A DNA stretch of 64,000 nt from Streptomyces alanosinicus (lineage in GTDB: Bacteria; Actinomycetota; Actinomycetes; Streptomycetales; Streptomycetaceae), in assembly GCF_014650595.1 (NCBI RefSeq), contig NZ_BMVG01000010.1, positions 1-64,000 on the forward strand. The letters are read 5' to 3'. The stretch's first letter is position 1, and each line of letters opens with the position of its first letter. The notes beneath the pieces are model-generated. The model made no database searches. It saw nothing but the letters and a program-made list of their open reading frames with translations, and had not been told where the DNA came from. Shown piece after piece: positions 32,353-40,871 of the stretch. The translations under genes were made by a program, and so were the position numbers.

Positions 32353-33228
32353 TCACCCGCTCCGCGCGGCGAGGACCGCGGCGAGATCGAGTCCCCGGGC
32401 CCGGTCCATGTCCTCCCGGTACTTCAGTACCGAGCCCAGCGTCTCCACCGCCCGCTCCGCGTCCACCTCGCTCGAACCGAGCGCGTCCAGCGCCTGGGCC
32501 CAGTCGAGGGTCTCGGCGACACCGGGCGGCTTGAGCAGGTCCGCGCCGCGCAGCGCCTGCACCAGCGCGGTGACCTGCTCCGCCAGCCGCGCCGACACCC
32601 CGGGCAGCCGGCGCCGCACGATGGCCAGTTCGCGGGCGAAGGAGGGATGGTCGAACCAGTGGTACAGGCACCGCCGTTTCAGCGCGTCGTGCACCTCGCG
32701 CGTCCGGTTCGAGGTGAGGACGACGACCGGCGGGTCCTCGGCGCGCAGCGTGCCCAGCTCCGGGATGGTGACGGAGTACTCGGACAGCAGCTCCAGCAGG
32801 AACGCCTCGAACTCGTCGTCGGCCCGGTCGATCTCGTCGACCAGCAGCACGGCCGGCCGCGTCTGCAGGGCTTGCAGCAGGGGACGGGCGATAAGGAAAC
32901 GGCGGTCGTACAGCTCGCTCTCCAGGCGGTCCGCGTCCGTCACCCCGGCCGCCTCGGCGGCACGCAGATGCAGCAGCTGACGAGGGAAGTCCCAGTCGTA
33001 CAGCGCCTGCGAGGCGTCGATGCCCTCATGGCACTGCAACCGGATCAGCGGCGCGCCGAGCGCCTCGGCGAGGGCGGCGGCCAGGGCGGTCTTGCCCACG
33101 CCCGCGTCGCCCTCGCAGAACAGCGGCCGGTGCAGCCTCAGGGCCAGGAAGCAGGTGACGGCCAGCCCCTCGTCGACGAGGTACCCCGTCTTCTCCAGGT
33201 GGGTCCGCACCTGTTCCGGGTCGTCCAT
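32353..33228 (-). CDS. coxD: CoxD-like MoxR AAA+ ATPase
   Basis: The 291-residue AAA+ protein has Walker A GDAGVGKTALA, Walker B AVLLVDEIDRADDEF, sensor VVVLTSNRTREVHDALKRRC and the C-terminal lid. MoxR/CoxD ATPases act with VWA proteins in maturing the molybdenum-copper or molybdenum-sulfur site. It lies between coxM (15 bases) and coxE in the operon. Confidence 0.9.
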   Translation of the reverse strand: MDDPEQVRTHLEKTGYLVDEGLAVTCFLALRLHRPLFCEGDAGVGKTALAAALAEALGAPLIRLQCHEGIDASQALYDWDFPRQLLHLRAAEAAGVTDADRLESELYDRRFLIARPLLQALQTRPAVLLVDEIDRADDEFEAFLLELLSEYSVTIPELGTLRAEDPPVVVLTSNRTREVHDALKRRCLYHWFDHPSFARELAIVRRRLPGVSARLAEQVTALVQALRGADLLKPPGVAETLDWAQALDALGSSEVDAERAVETLGSVLKYREDMDRARGLDLAAVLAARSG

Positions 33229-33243
33229 GGTGATGATCGGCGT

Positions 33244-34098
33244 TCACCCCATTTCGCCGGCCGTGAGCACCGCCCGCCTGGTCAGGACGCGCGCGAGGTG
33301 TTCCCGGTACTCCGGCGAGGCGGACACGTCCCGGGCCGGCCGGGTGCCCTCGGCCGCCCGCTCGGCGGCCCTGGCCACGGCCCCGGGACCGTCGGCCCCG
33401 GTCAGCGCTTCCTCGGTGGCCGTCGCCCGCAGCGGGGTCGAGCCCATGTTGGCCAGTGCGACGCGCGCCTCGGCGAGGTGCCCGTCGTCGCGCCGCACCA
33501 GCGCGGCGACGCCGACGATCGCCCAGGCCTGGGCGACCCGGTGGAACTTCTCGTAGTGGAAGCCCCAGCCGTCGGTCTTCGGCACCCGTACCTCGACGAG
33601 GAGTTCGTCGGGCGTGAGCGCCGACTGGAGGTAGTCGACGAAGAACTCCCGGGCCGCGACGGTGCGCCGCCCGCGCGGCCCGGCGACGACGAGTTCGGCG
33701 TCCAGGGCCAGCGCCACCGCGGGCAGGTCACCGGCCGGATCGGCGTGCGCCAGCGAGCCGCCGAGGGTGCCCAGGTGCCGTACGGCGGGGTCGGCGACCG
33801 TGGCCGTCGCGGCCGCCAGCAGGCCGGCGTGCCGGCGCACCAGCGGGTCGTGGAGCACCGCGTGGTGTGTGGTCAGCGCGCCGATGACGAGCGTGTCGCC
33901 GTCCTCGCGCACCCCCCGCAGCTCCGGGATCCGGCCGACGTCCACGACCAGTTCCGGGAAGGCCAGCCGGAGCCTGAGCAGCGGCAGCAGGCTCTGCCCG
34001 CCGGCCAGCACCTTTGCCTCCTCGCCCGCGCAGGCGAGCGTGCGGACCGCCTCGTCCACGCCGGCGGGGCGGGCGTACTCGAACGCGGGGGGAATCAT
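33244..34098 (-). CDS. coxM: Medium FAD subunit of form II Cox hydroxylase
   Basis: The 284-residue protein has the FAD-binding PCMH fold of CoxM: AKVLAGGQSLLPLLRLRLAFPELVVDVGRI, then TVADPAVRHLGTLGGSLAHADPAGDLP. The C-terminal CO_deh_flav domain follows. It carries electrons from the iron-sulfur subunit to FAD. The ATG at 34098 overlaps the stop of coxL as ATGA. Confidence 0.93.
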   Translation of the reverse strand: MIPPAFEYARPAGVDEAVRTLACAGEEAKVLAGGQSLLPLLRLRLAFPELVVDVGRIPELRGVREDGDTLVIGALTTHHAVLHDPLVRRHAGLLAAATATVADPAVRHLGTLGGSLAHADPAGDLPAVALALDAELVVAGPRGRRTVAAREFFVDYLQSALTPDELLVEVRVPKTDGWGFHYEKFHRVAQAWAIVGVAALVRRDDGHLAEARVALANMGSTPLRATATEEALTGADGPGAVARAAERAAEGTRPARDVSASPEYREHLARVLTRRAVLTAGEMG

Positions 34099-36458
34099 GC
34101 CGACGCCTCCTTCACCGCTCGCCATACGCGTTCGGGGGTGCAGGGCATCCGCACGTCGTGCACACCGAGCGGTCTGAGCGCGTCCACGACGGCGTTGACC
34201 ACGGCGGGTGTCGAGGCGATCGTCCCCGCCTCGCCCACGCCCTTGACGCCCAGCGCGTTCGACGTCGCGGGTGTCTCGGTGCGGTCGGTCACGAAGTCCG
34301 GCAGGTCGGCCGCGGACGGCACCAGGTAGTCGGCCAGGGTGCCGGTGACGAGGTTGCCCTCGTCGTCGTACACGGCTTCCTCGTACAGGGCCTGTGCGAT
34401 GCCCTGGGCGAGACCGCCGTGCACCTGCCCCTCGACGATCATCGGGTTGACGGCCCGGCCGACGTCGTCGACGCAGACGTACGACCTGATGCGGGTGCGG
34501 CCGGTCTCGGTGTCGACCTCGACCGCGCACAGATGGGTGCCGTGCGGGTAGGAGAAGTTCTCCGGGTCCACGACGTGCTCGGCGTTGATGGTGGGCTCGA
34601 TGCCGTCGGGCAGGTCGTGGTTGGTGAACGTCTCGAAGGCGATCTCCTGGATGGTCCTGCGGGCTTCCGGGGAGCCCTTCACGGAGAACACGCCGCCGCT
34701 GAACTCCAGGTCCTGCTCGCTCGCCTCCAGCAGATGCGCGGCGACCTTGCGCGCCTTCTCGACGACCGTCCGCGCGGCCCGGTGCACGGCCTCGCCGCCG
34801 ACGGCCAGCGACCGCGAGCCGTAGGTGTCCATGCCCTGCGGGGCCGCCTTGGTGTCGCCGTGCAACACCTCGACGTCCTCGAAGGGCACACCGAGCACGT
34901 CCGCCGCGATCTGGCTCCAGCAGGTCTCGTGCCCCTGCCCGTGCGGGCTGGTGCCGGTGACGACCTCGACCTTGCCGGTGGGCAGCATCCGGATGCTCGC
35001 CGCCTCCCAGCCGCCGGCCGCGTACCTGAGGTCGCGCAGCACCCGGCTCGGGGCGAGCCCGCACATCTCGGTGTACGTCGACACGCCGATGCCGAGCCGT
35101 ACGCGGTCGCCGCGCCGGTTGCGTTCGCGCTGTTCGGCGCGCAGGTCGTCGTAGCCGAACAGGGCGAGGGCCTTGTCGGTGGCGGCCTCGTAGTCGCCGC
35201 TGTCGTAGGTGAGCCCGGCGATGCCGGTGTACGGGAACTCCTCGTGCCGGATCCAGTTGCGGCGCCTCAACTCGATGGGATCCAGGCCGAGTTCGGCCGC
35301 CAGTTCATCCATGATCCGCTCGATGGCGAACGTCGCCTCGGGGCGTCCGGCGCCGCGGTAGGCGTCGGTGGGGGTGCGGGTGGTGAAGACGCCGGTGCAG
35401 TGGAACGCGTAGGCGTCCATCTTGTAGATCGCCGGGTACATGAAGGCGCCGAGGATCGGGATGCCCGGCGTGACGAGCATCAGATAGGCGCCCATGTCGG
35501 CGAGGAGGTCCACCTTGAGGCCGAGCAGCCTGCCCTCGCCGGTGGCGGCGATCTCCACGTCCTGGATCATGCCGCGGCCGTGGTGGGTGGCGAGCGCGCC
35601 CTCGGAGCGGGACTCGGTCCACTTCACGGGCCGGCCGAGCTTGCGGGCGACCGCGAGCGTGAGGGCCTCCTCGCCGTACACCTGGAGTTTGGAGCCGAAG
35701 CCGCCGCCCACGTCCGGGGCGATCACCCGCAGCTTGTGCTCGGGCACGCCGGTCACCATCGAGAGCATGATCCGCAGGATGTGCGGTATCTGGGTCGCCG
35801 AGTAGACCGTGTACTCGCCGGAGGCGGCGAGCGGGGTGACGACGACCGAGCGGGGTTCCATCGCGTTGGGGATCAGCCGCTGCTGGTGGTAGCGGCGCTT
35901 GAGGATCACCTCGGCGCGGTCCCGTACCGCCTCGAAGGTCTCGCCGGTGACGAGCGGCCACGTGTAGCAGCGGTTGGTGCCCTTGTCGGCGTGGACCAGC
36001 GGGGCGTCCGGCGCCAGTGCCGTCTCCAGGTCGAGGACCGGGGGCAGCGGGTCGTAGTCGACCTCGATCGCCTCCAGGGCGTCGGCGGCCGCGTACCGGT
36101 CGCGGGCCACCACGAGCGCCACCGGGTCGCCCGCGTAGCGGACCTCGTCGACGGCGATCGGCGGATGGTCGGGCAGCACGATGTCCTCGGTCACCGGCCA
36201 GGCGCAGGGCAGCGAACCCAGTCCCTCGGCGAGGTCGGCGCCGCTGAACGCGGCGAGGACCCCGGGGCGTCGCAGGGCGGGGGAGACATCGACGCGGGTG
36301 AGGCGGGCGTGGGCCATCGGACTGCGCAGGATCGCCAGGTGCGTGAGGCCCGCCACCTGGATGTTGTCGGTCCAGTTGGTCTGGCCGGTGATCAGCCGGG
36401 CGTCCTCCTTGCGCAGCCGGGGGCGCCCCACCTCGCGTTCGACGGCCTGGCCGGTCAT
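34095..36458 (-). CDS. coxL: Large molybdopterin subunit, form II CoxL
   Basis: The 787-residue protein has the aldehyde oxidase/xanthine dehydrogenase a/b hammerhead and molybdopterin domains (GGGFGSK near 251, VTGTSPHGQGHET, GVKGVGEAGT with the catalytic Glu near the C terminus). The active-site loop reads AYRGAGR (residues 366-372). This is the form II signature, not the AYxCSFR of true CO dehydrogenase, so CO oxidation cannot be assumed. The ATG at 36458 overlaps the coxS stop as ATGA. An upstream open frame to 37433 overlaps coxS and was rejected. Confidence 0.93.
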   Translation of the reverse strand: MTGQAVEREVGRPRLRKEDARLITGQTNWTDNIQVAGLTHLAILRSPMAHARLTRVDVSPALRRPGVLAAFSGADLAEGLGSLPCAWPVTEDIVLPDHPPIAVDEVRYAGDPVALVVARDRYAAADALEAIEVDYDPLPPVLDLETALAPDAPLVHADKGTNRCYTWPLVTGETFEAVRDRAEVILKRRYHQQRLIPNAMEPRSVVVTPLAASGEYTVYSATQIPHILRIMLSMVTGVPEHKLRVIAPDVGGGFGSKLQVYGEEALTLAVARKLGRPVKWTESRSEGALATHHGRGMIQDVEIAATGEGRLLGLKVDLLADMGAYLMLVTPGIPILGAFMYPAIYKMDAYAFHCTGVFTTRTPTDAYRGAGRPEATFAIERIMDELAAELGLDPIELRRRNWIRHEEFPYTGIAGLTYDSGDYEAATDKALALFGYDDLRAEQRERNRRGDRVRLGIGVSTYTEMCGLAPSRVLRDLRYAAGGWEAASIRMLPTGKVEVVTGTSPHGQGHETCWSQIAADVLGVPFEDVEVLHGDTKAAPQGMDTYGSRSLAVGGEAVHRAARTVVEKARKVAAHLLEASEQDLEFSGGVFSVKGSPEARRTIQEIAFETFTNHDLPDGIEPTINAEHVVDPENFSYPHGTHLCAVEVDTETGRTRIRSYVCVDDVGRAVNPMIVEGQVHGGLAQGIAQALYEEAVYDDEGNLVTGTLADYLVPSAADLPDFVTDRTETPATSNALGVKGVGEAGTIASTPAVVNAVVDALRPLGVHDVRMPCTPERVWRAVKEASA

Positions 36459-36970
36459 GCCGAGACCTCCTCGCCGACCTCGGGTCCGGGCGCCGGGGCG
36501 GCCCCTGGAGCCTGCTGCCCGGAGGCCGCGAGCACCGCGCGGACGATGTTCTGGTAGCCGGTGCACCGGCAGAGGTTGCCCTCCAGGGCCTGGCGGATCT
36601 CGTCCGGGTCCGGGTGCGGGTTCTCGCGGAGCAGATCCCGTGCCGCCATGATCATGCCCGGGGTGCAGTAGCCGCACTGCAGAGCGTGCTGCTCGTGGAA
36701 CGCGCGCTGCAGCGGCGTCCACTCGCCGTCCTTCGCGAGCCCCTGGATGGTCGTCACCGCGCGTCCGTCCGCCTGGACGGCGAGCACCGAGCAGCTCTTC
36801 ACGCTGGCCCCGTCCAGGTCGACGGTGCACGCCCCGCAGTTGGAGGTGTCGCAGCCGATCGGGGTGCCGGTGAGACCGAGGCGGTCGCGGAGGTAGTGGG
36901 CCAGGAGGAGACGGGGCTCCACGTCGTCCTCGTACGTCGTGCCGTCCACGTTCACCGAGATACGGGTCAT
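36455..36970 (-). CDS. coxS: Small 2Fe-2S subunit of Cox-type hydroxylase
   Basis: The 171-residue protein has the N-terminal plant-ferredoxin-type cluster (GCDTSNCGACTVDLDG with SC further on) and the C-terminal cluster (CGYCTPGM and CRCTGYQNIV). A short Pro/Ala tail follows. It is the first gene of the operon coxS-L-M-D-E-F-G, all overlapping or within 25 bases. The gene order is S-L-M, unlike the M-S-L order of classic form I operons, as far as I recall. Confidence 0.94.
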   Translation of the reverse strand: MTRISVNVDGTTYEDDVEPRLLLAHYLRDRLGLTGTPIGCDTSNCGACTVDLDGASVKSCSVLAVQADGRAVTTIQGLAKDGEWTPLQRAFHEQHALQCGYCTPGMIMAARDLLRENPHPDPDEIRQALEGNLCRCTGYQNIVRAVLAASGQQAPGAAPAPGPEVGEEVSA

Positions 36971-37001
36971 GAGCCCTCCAGACCGTGCGGGAGAGGGAAA
37001 T

Positions 37002-37060
37002 CAGCCACCTGGAGTGGGAAAACAGCCATCTGGAGTGGGGAAGGCAACCATCTGGCGTGA
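37002..37060 (-). promoter_or_regulatory. Three direct repeats upstream of coxS
   Basis: CAGCCACCTGGAGTGGGA (37002-37019), CAGCCATCTGGAGTGGGG (37023-37040) and CAACCATCTGGCGTGA (37045-37060) repeat every 21-22 bases, which is two helical turns. They lie 32-90 bases before the coxS start. They look like cooperative operator sites on one face of the DNA. A GTAGG-TCAC-CCTAC inverted repeat follows at 37062-37075. Confidence 0.6.
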
Positions 37061-37080
37061 TGTAGGTCACCCTACGGCCG

Positions 37081-37457
37081 TGCTCAGGTCGCGGCGAGCG
37101 CTGCGGCGGACTTTTGTTGAACATTAATCCATTGCTGCTCGCGGTCACGTCCGCTGCACCTGTCGCCACCGGAGCGGGTGTGCCCGAGCTGATCAGCGCC
37201 ATCGAGCGCCTGCTGCCCGCCGTCGACGGCGACCCGGCCGACCTGCGGAAGGCCGGGCCTCCGGGGTCCGGGGGCGGATCCGGCGGGCGAAGGCCGCGGC
37301 GGCGGTCGTGTGCCGGGTCGGAGCGGCGAGGGCCCGGCCGCCCCGCTCGCGCTGTGGGGCCCGGCGGACACGCTCGGCATCCCGGTGCCGGTGCCGGCCC
37401 GGCCGGGCGCCGTACCGGAGACCACCGGCGCACAGCGCCCGCACCGCTCAGCGGAAC
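37081..37457. other. Intergenic region with a doubtful ORF
   Basis: An open frame on the plus strand (37114-37464) starts near an AT-rich TTGAACATTAATCC segment. It has a protein-like first 40 residues (GVPELISAIERLL) and then collapses into Arg/Gly/Pro-rich sequence. It may be a decayed gene start. Nothing else clear is seen. Confidence 0.3.
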
Positions 37458-37487
37458 TGACTGACAGTCAACTTACTTATGAGTCAG
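37458..37487 (+). promoter_or_regulatory. Operator-like palindromes before the GH5 gene
   Basis: TGACTG-A-CAGTCA (37458-37470) is a perfect inverted repeat. CTTACT-TATG-AGTCAG (37472-37487) follows and differs by one base in its right arm from the perfect CTTACT-GAAA-AGTAAG at 40783-40798. A TATATT (37489-37494) just downstream may be the -10 box. The shared motif suggests control by the TetR protein at 40872-41534. Confidence 0.6.
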
Positions 37488-37529
37488 GTATATTGACGCT
37501 GCCCACAGCGTGCGCGGATTGTGGTGGAC

Positions 37530-39407
37530 ATGCCTAAATTCCGGGTGCGTGTGCTGCTTGCCCTGGTCGTCCTCGGCGGATCCCTGACCGTGGCGGGTCT
37601 CCCGCCCGCCACCGCCGCTACCCCCGCCACCCCCGCCCTCCCGTCCGATTCTCTCTGGTTCGACGGCGCCCCGCTCACCGTGCGGGGCGGCCGCTTCACC
37701 GACGGCCAGGGGCGCGAGATCGTCCTGCGCGGCTACAACGTCTCCGGCGAGACCAAGCTGGAGGAGAACCACGGACTGCCCTTCGCCTCGGTCGCCGACG
37801 CCCAGAAGTCGGCGACCGCGCTGCGCGCCCTCGGCGGCGCGAACGCGGTCCGCTTCCTGCTCTCCTGGGCGCACGCCGAACCCGTGCGCGGCCAGGTGGA
37901 CACGGGGTATCTGGCCGCCGTCACCGCACAGATGCGCGCGTTCCTGGACGCGGGCATCCGCGTCTTCCCCGACTTCCACCAGGACCTGTACTCCCGCCAT
38001 CTGTTCGACAGCGGCAGCTGGTACACGGGTGACGGCGCCCCCAAATGGGCTGTGGACGCCGGGAGTTACCCCGCCGAGTCCTGCGGCATCTGCCTCTTCT
38101 GGGGTCAGAACATCACCCAGAACGCGGCCGTGCAGAAGGCCCAGTACGACTTCTGGCACAACACCTACGGCCTCCAGGACGCCTTCCTCGCCACCGCCCG
38201 GACCACCATGACGTACCTCCGGCAGCAGCTGAGCGGCGCGGAGTTCGCGGGCATCGCCGGCTTCGACCCGTACAACGAGCCCTACGCGGGCAGTTACGAC
38301 TCCGGGCAGACCTCCCGCACCTGGGAGAAGGATCTGCTGTGGCCGTTCTACGAGAGGTTCCGCGCCCGCATGGACGACGCCGGCTGGCAGGACAAGCCCG
38401 CCTTCGTGGAGCCCAACCTCTTCTGGAACGCCAATATCTCCACCCAGAAACAGGAGGGCGGCCTACTGGACGCGGGCACCCTCGGCCCGGGGTACGTCTT
38501 CAACACCCACTTCTACGACCAGAAGGCCATCTCCGGTGTGCTGATGTGGGGCAAGGCCGCCGACGGCCAGTACGCCGCCGACTTCGCCACCGTCCGCGAC
38601 CGCGCCGCCTCCGCCGGGACCACGGCCATGGTCAGCGAGTTCGGCCACCCGCTGTCCGGCACGGTCTCCGACAAGGCGCCGACAGTCCTGAAGGCGATGT
38701 ACGAAGGCCTCGACTCCCGGCTGCCGGGCGCCCGTTGGTGGTCCGACCCGGCCGCTTCGGGGCCGGTGCTCTCCGGCACCCAGTGGCAGTGGGACATCTA
38801 CAGCGGCCGGCACCACGAGCTGATGAACGGCAACCCCGACAAGGTGCTCACCGCCAAGGACGCCTGGAACGACGAGGACCTCTCCGCCGTGGACCTGGAC
38901 GACTCGCAGAAGGCCACCCTGCGCCAGGACGCCCGGCTGCTCGACCGCCTCTACCCGAGCGCCACCGCCGGTCAGACACTCGCCTTCACCTACGAGGACC
39001 GCTCCCGCGACGGCGCGACGACCCTCACCTGGAACCCGGTGCCGGCTTCCCTGCCGAACGTGGCCCGGCTGGTGGGCTCCGGACAGTACGGACTGCTGGT
39101 GTGGCGCTCCGGCGCCGGCACCGCCCCGACCGAGCTGCATCTGCCGGCGTCCTTCCCCACCGCGTCCACCACCGTCGTCTCCGACCTGGGTGTGGTCGAC
39201 GGCCCGCCCGCCTACACCGGCGCCGCCACCCCCGTCGCCGTGGCCCCCGAACCGGGCGGCACCAAAAGCCGGCGGCTGCTGCTCACCGACCCGGACTCCG
39301 GCACCCTGCACTACGCGCTGGTGACCAACGGGGCCACGGCACCCTCGGCCGGCCTGCTGAGCGCGGCCACGTCCGAGCTCGCCGGGTGGGCGGCGGCGCA
39401 CTTCTGA
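37530..39407 (+). CDS. Secreted GH5-type glycosidase (endoglycosylceramidase-like)
   Basis: The 625-residue protein has a signal peptide (about residues 1-35). A GH5 barrel starts with REIVLRGYNVSGETK and NAVRFLLSWAHAEP. The acid/base Glu250 is in FDPYNEPYAG and the nucleophile Glu370 in MVSEFGHPLSG. A beta-rich C-terminal domain (about 480-610) follows. The layout fits cellulase-family proteins related to endoglycosylceramidases, which act on glycolipids; the substrate is not proven. ATG at 37530 was chosen; GTG at 37521 is possible. It is convergent with the secreted beta-propeller gene. Confidence 0.85.
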   Translation: MPKFRVRVLLALVVLGGSLTVAGLPPATAATPATPALPSDSLWFDGAPLTVRGGRFTDGQGREIVLRGYNVSGETKLEENHGLPFASVADAQKSATALRALGGANAVRFLLSWAHAEPVRGQVDTGYLAAVTAQMRAFLDAGIRVFPDFHQDLYSRHLFDSGSWYTGDGAPKWAVDAGSYPAESCGICLFWGQNITQNAAVQKAQYDFWHNTYGLQDAFLATARTTMTYLRQQLSGAEFAGIAGFDPYNEPYAGSYDSGQTSRTWEKDLLWPFYERFRARMDDAGWQDKPAFVEPNLFWNANISTQKQEGGLLDAGTLGPGYVFNTHFYDQKAISGVLMWGKAADGQYAADFATVRDRAASAGTTAMVSEFGHPLSGTVSDKAPTVLKAMYEGLDSRLPGARWWSDPAASGPVLSGTQWQWDIYSGRHHELMNGNPDKVLTAKDAWNDEDLSAVDLDDSQKATLRQDARLLDRLYPSATAGQTLAFTYEDRSRDGATTLTWNPVPASLPNVARLVGSGQYGLLVWRSGAGTAPTELHLPASFPTASTTVVSDLGVVDGPPAYTGAATPVAVAPEPGGTKSRRLLLTDPDSGTLHYALVTNGATAPSAGLLSAATSELAGWAAAHF

Positions 39408-39435
39408 GCGGAACGCACGGACGAGCAAGCCGAAC

Positions 39436-39469
39436 GGCCTCCGGGAAGAGTGGGGTCCCCCCGGAGGCC
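39436..39469. terminator. Bidirectional terminator between GH5 and beta-propeller genes
   Basis: GGCCTCCGGG (39436-39445) and CCCGGAGGCC (39460-39469) form a perfect 10-bp stem with a 14-base loop. It lies between two convergent stop codons, so it can serve both genes. Confidence 0.8.
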
Positions 39470-39477
39470 GCCGGCGC

Positions 39478-40731
39478 TCAACTCCCCGTCGGGCCCGTCC
39501 AGCCGGCCGGGACATGCCCCAGCCGGACGCGCTGCGGATGGTCGCCGACCGGCACGGACAGCACCTTCTGGCCGGTGGCGAAGTCGATGGCCGTGATCTG
39601 GTCGGCGCCGGCCTCGGAGATGACGCAGTCCTTGCCGTCGCCGCTCACGGTCGCCCAGTACGGTGTCGACGCGGTGATGAGCGGGCCGACATCGAAGGAA
39701 GACCGGTCGACCACGGTCGCGTAGTTGTCCATCGTCCCGGCGACACACAGCTTGGTGCCCTCGGGGTTCATCGAGATGCCGTGGTGGCGCGAGTCCAGCA
39801 GCCAGGTGGTGCGGTCCGGGTTGGTCGCGGGGTTCTCCGGCAGCGTCTTCACCCGGGTGATCTTGTCCGTGGCCACGTCGTACTCCAGGAAGCCGTTGAA
39901 GAACGACACCTGGAAGTACAGCTTGGACCAGTCGGGTGCGAAGGCGGCCGGGCGGACCGCGTCGGAGTAGTCCTTCAGCCCGATCGCGTCCAGCCGCTCC
40001 CGCATGTCGATGGTCCTGACCTGCTTGAACGTGGTCGCGTCGACAATGGTGATGTGGCGGTCGCCCTTGGTCCAGTCCCAGCCCGGGGCGTCGAGGGAGG
40101 TGGTCACCTCGCCGATGGACATGTTCCAGATGTACCTGCCGCCATTGGTGAAGAAGTTCTCGTGCGGCTTGTCGCCGGTGCCGAACTCGCCCAGTTCCTT
40201 GCCGGTGCCGATGTCGAGCACCTGCACCTTGTTCGCCGTCGACGCCGAGACCGCGACCCGGGTGCCGTCGGGCGAGACCGCCATGTGGTCGGCCCGGTAA
40301 CCGGCCACCGGAAAGCGCCAGTTGACCTTGTCGGTGGCCAGGTCGATGGAGACGACGTCGGCGAAGCTGGGCCGGGAGACGACCACGGACTTTCCGTCGG
40401 GCGTGGAGTACATGTCGTCCGCGTACTGGTCGTGTCCCTCGCCGACCTCGTTGCGGATGGACGTGTAGTAGATCCACTTGATCGGGTCGGCGTTGATCTC
40501 CGCCAGCCGCTCCGCCTTGTCGGGGATCACGTTGATCCGGCCGATCCTGGCGAAGTCGCCGGAGGAGTGGATCACATCGGCGGTGCCGTCCCAGTTGTTG
40601 CCGACGAACAGCACTTCCCGCAGGCCGTCGGAGCCACCGCCCGCGGCGGTCGCGGCGGTCGCCGGTCCGGCGACGGTCAGGGCGAGGGCGGCGGCCGCGG
40701 AGCACAGGTGCCTGGTTCTGGAGGCAGGCAT
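39478..40731 (-). CDS. Secreted YncE-like beta-propeller protein
   Basis: The 417-residue protein has a signal peptide (about residues 1-30) and repeated propeller blades: SIDLATDKVNWRFPVAG, MAVSPDGTRVAVSAS, NKVQVLDIGTGKELGEFGTGD, ITIVDATTFKQVRTIDM and ITAIDFATGQKVLSVPVGDHPQRV. This is the YVTN/YncE pattern; no catalytic motif is seen. It may bind a ligand or cell-surface polymer. ATG at 40731 was chosen for its signal peptide. It shares an operator with the divergent TetR gene and faces the GH5 gene. Confidence 0.82.
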   Translation of the reverse strand: MPASRTRHLCSAAAALALTVAGPATAATAAGGGSDGLREVLFVGNNWDGTADVIHSSGDFARIGRINVIPDKAERLAEINADPIKWIYYTSIRNEVGEGHDQYADDMYSTPDGKSVVVSRPSFADVVSIDLATDKVNWRFPVAGYRADHMAVSPDGTRVAVSASTANKVQVLDIGTGKELGEFGTGDKPHENFFTNGGRYIWNMSIGEVTTSLDAPGWDWTKGDRHITIVDATTFKQVRTIDMRERLDAIGLKDYSDAVRPAAFAPDWSKLYFQVSFFNGFLEYDVATDKITRVKTLPENPATNPDRTTWLLDSRHHGISMNPEGTKLCVAGTMDNYATVVDRSSFDVGPLITASTPYWATVSGDGKDCVISEAGADQITAIDFATGQKVLSVPVGDHPQRVRLGHVPAGWTGPTGS

Positions 40732-40782
40732 GACTGCTCTCTTTCTCGGTGGGAATCTGAACACGGGCGCATTCACAGTGAA

Positions 40783-40798
40783 CTTACTGAAAAGTAAG
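40783..40798. promoter_or_regulatory. Palindromic operator in the TetR/beta-propeller intergenic region
   Basis: CTTACT-GAAA-AGTAAG is a perfect palindrome with 6-bp arms and a 4-base centre. It lies 52 bases before the beta-propeller start and 74 bases before the TetR start. A one-mismatch copy lies before the GH5 gene (37472-37487). Confidence 0.7.
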
Positions 40799-40871
40799 GA
40801 TGGTGGGTGGTACTCGACAAGATGTGTGCACGACAAGATTGGCGGTCGGTACGGCGACGGAGGGGGAAAGA

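Noticed and set aside
34095..36458. Naming the hydroxylase a CO dehydrogenase
   Set aside because: The active-site loop is AYRGAGR, which marks form II; CO activity cannot be claimed from sequence.
34095..37433. A longer coxL reading frame
   Set aside because: The extension overlaps coxS and the operator array; the ATGA overlap at 36458 gives the real start.
37114..37464. Plus-strand ORF between coxS and GH5
   Set aside because: Only the first 40 residues look like protein; the rest is low-complexity and there is no ribosome site.
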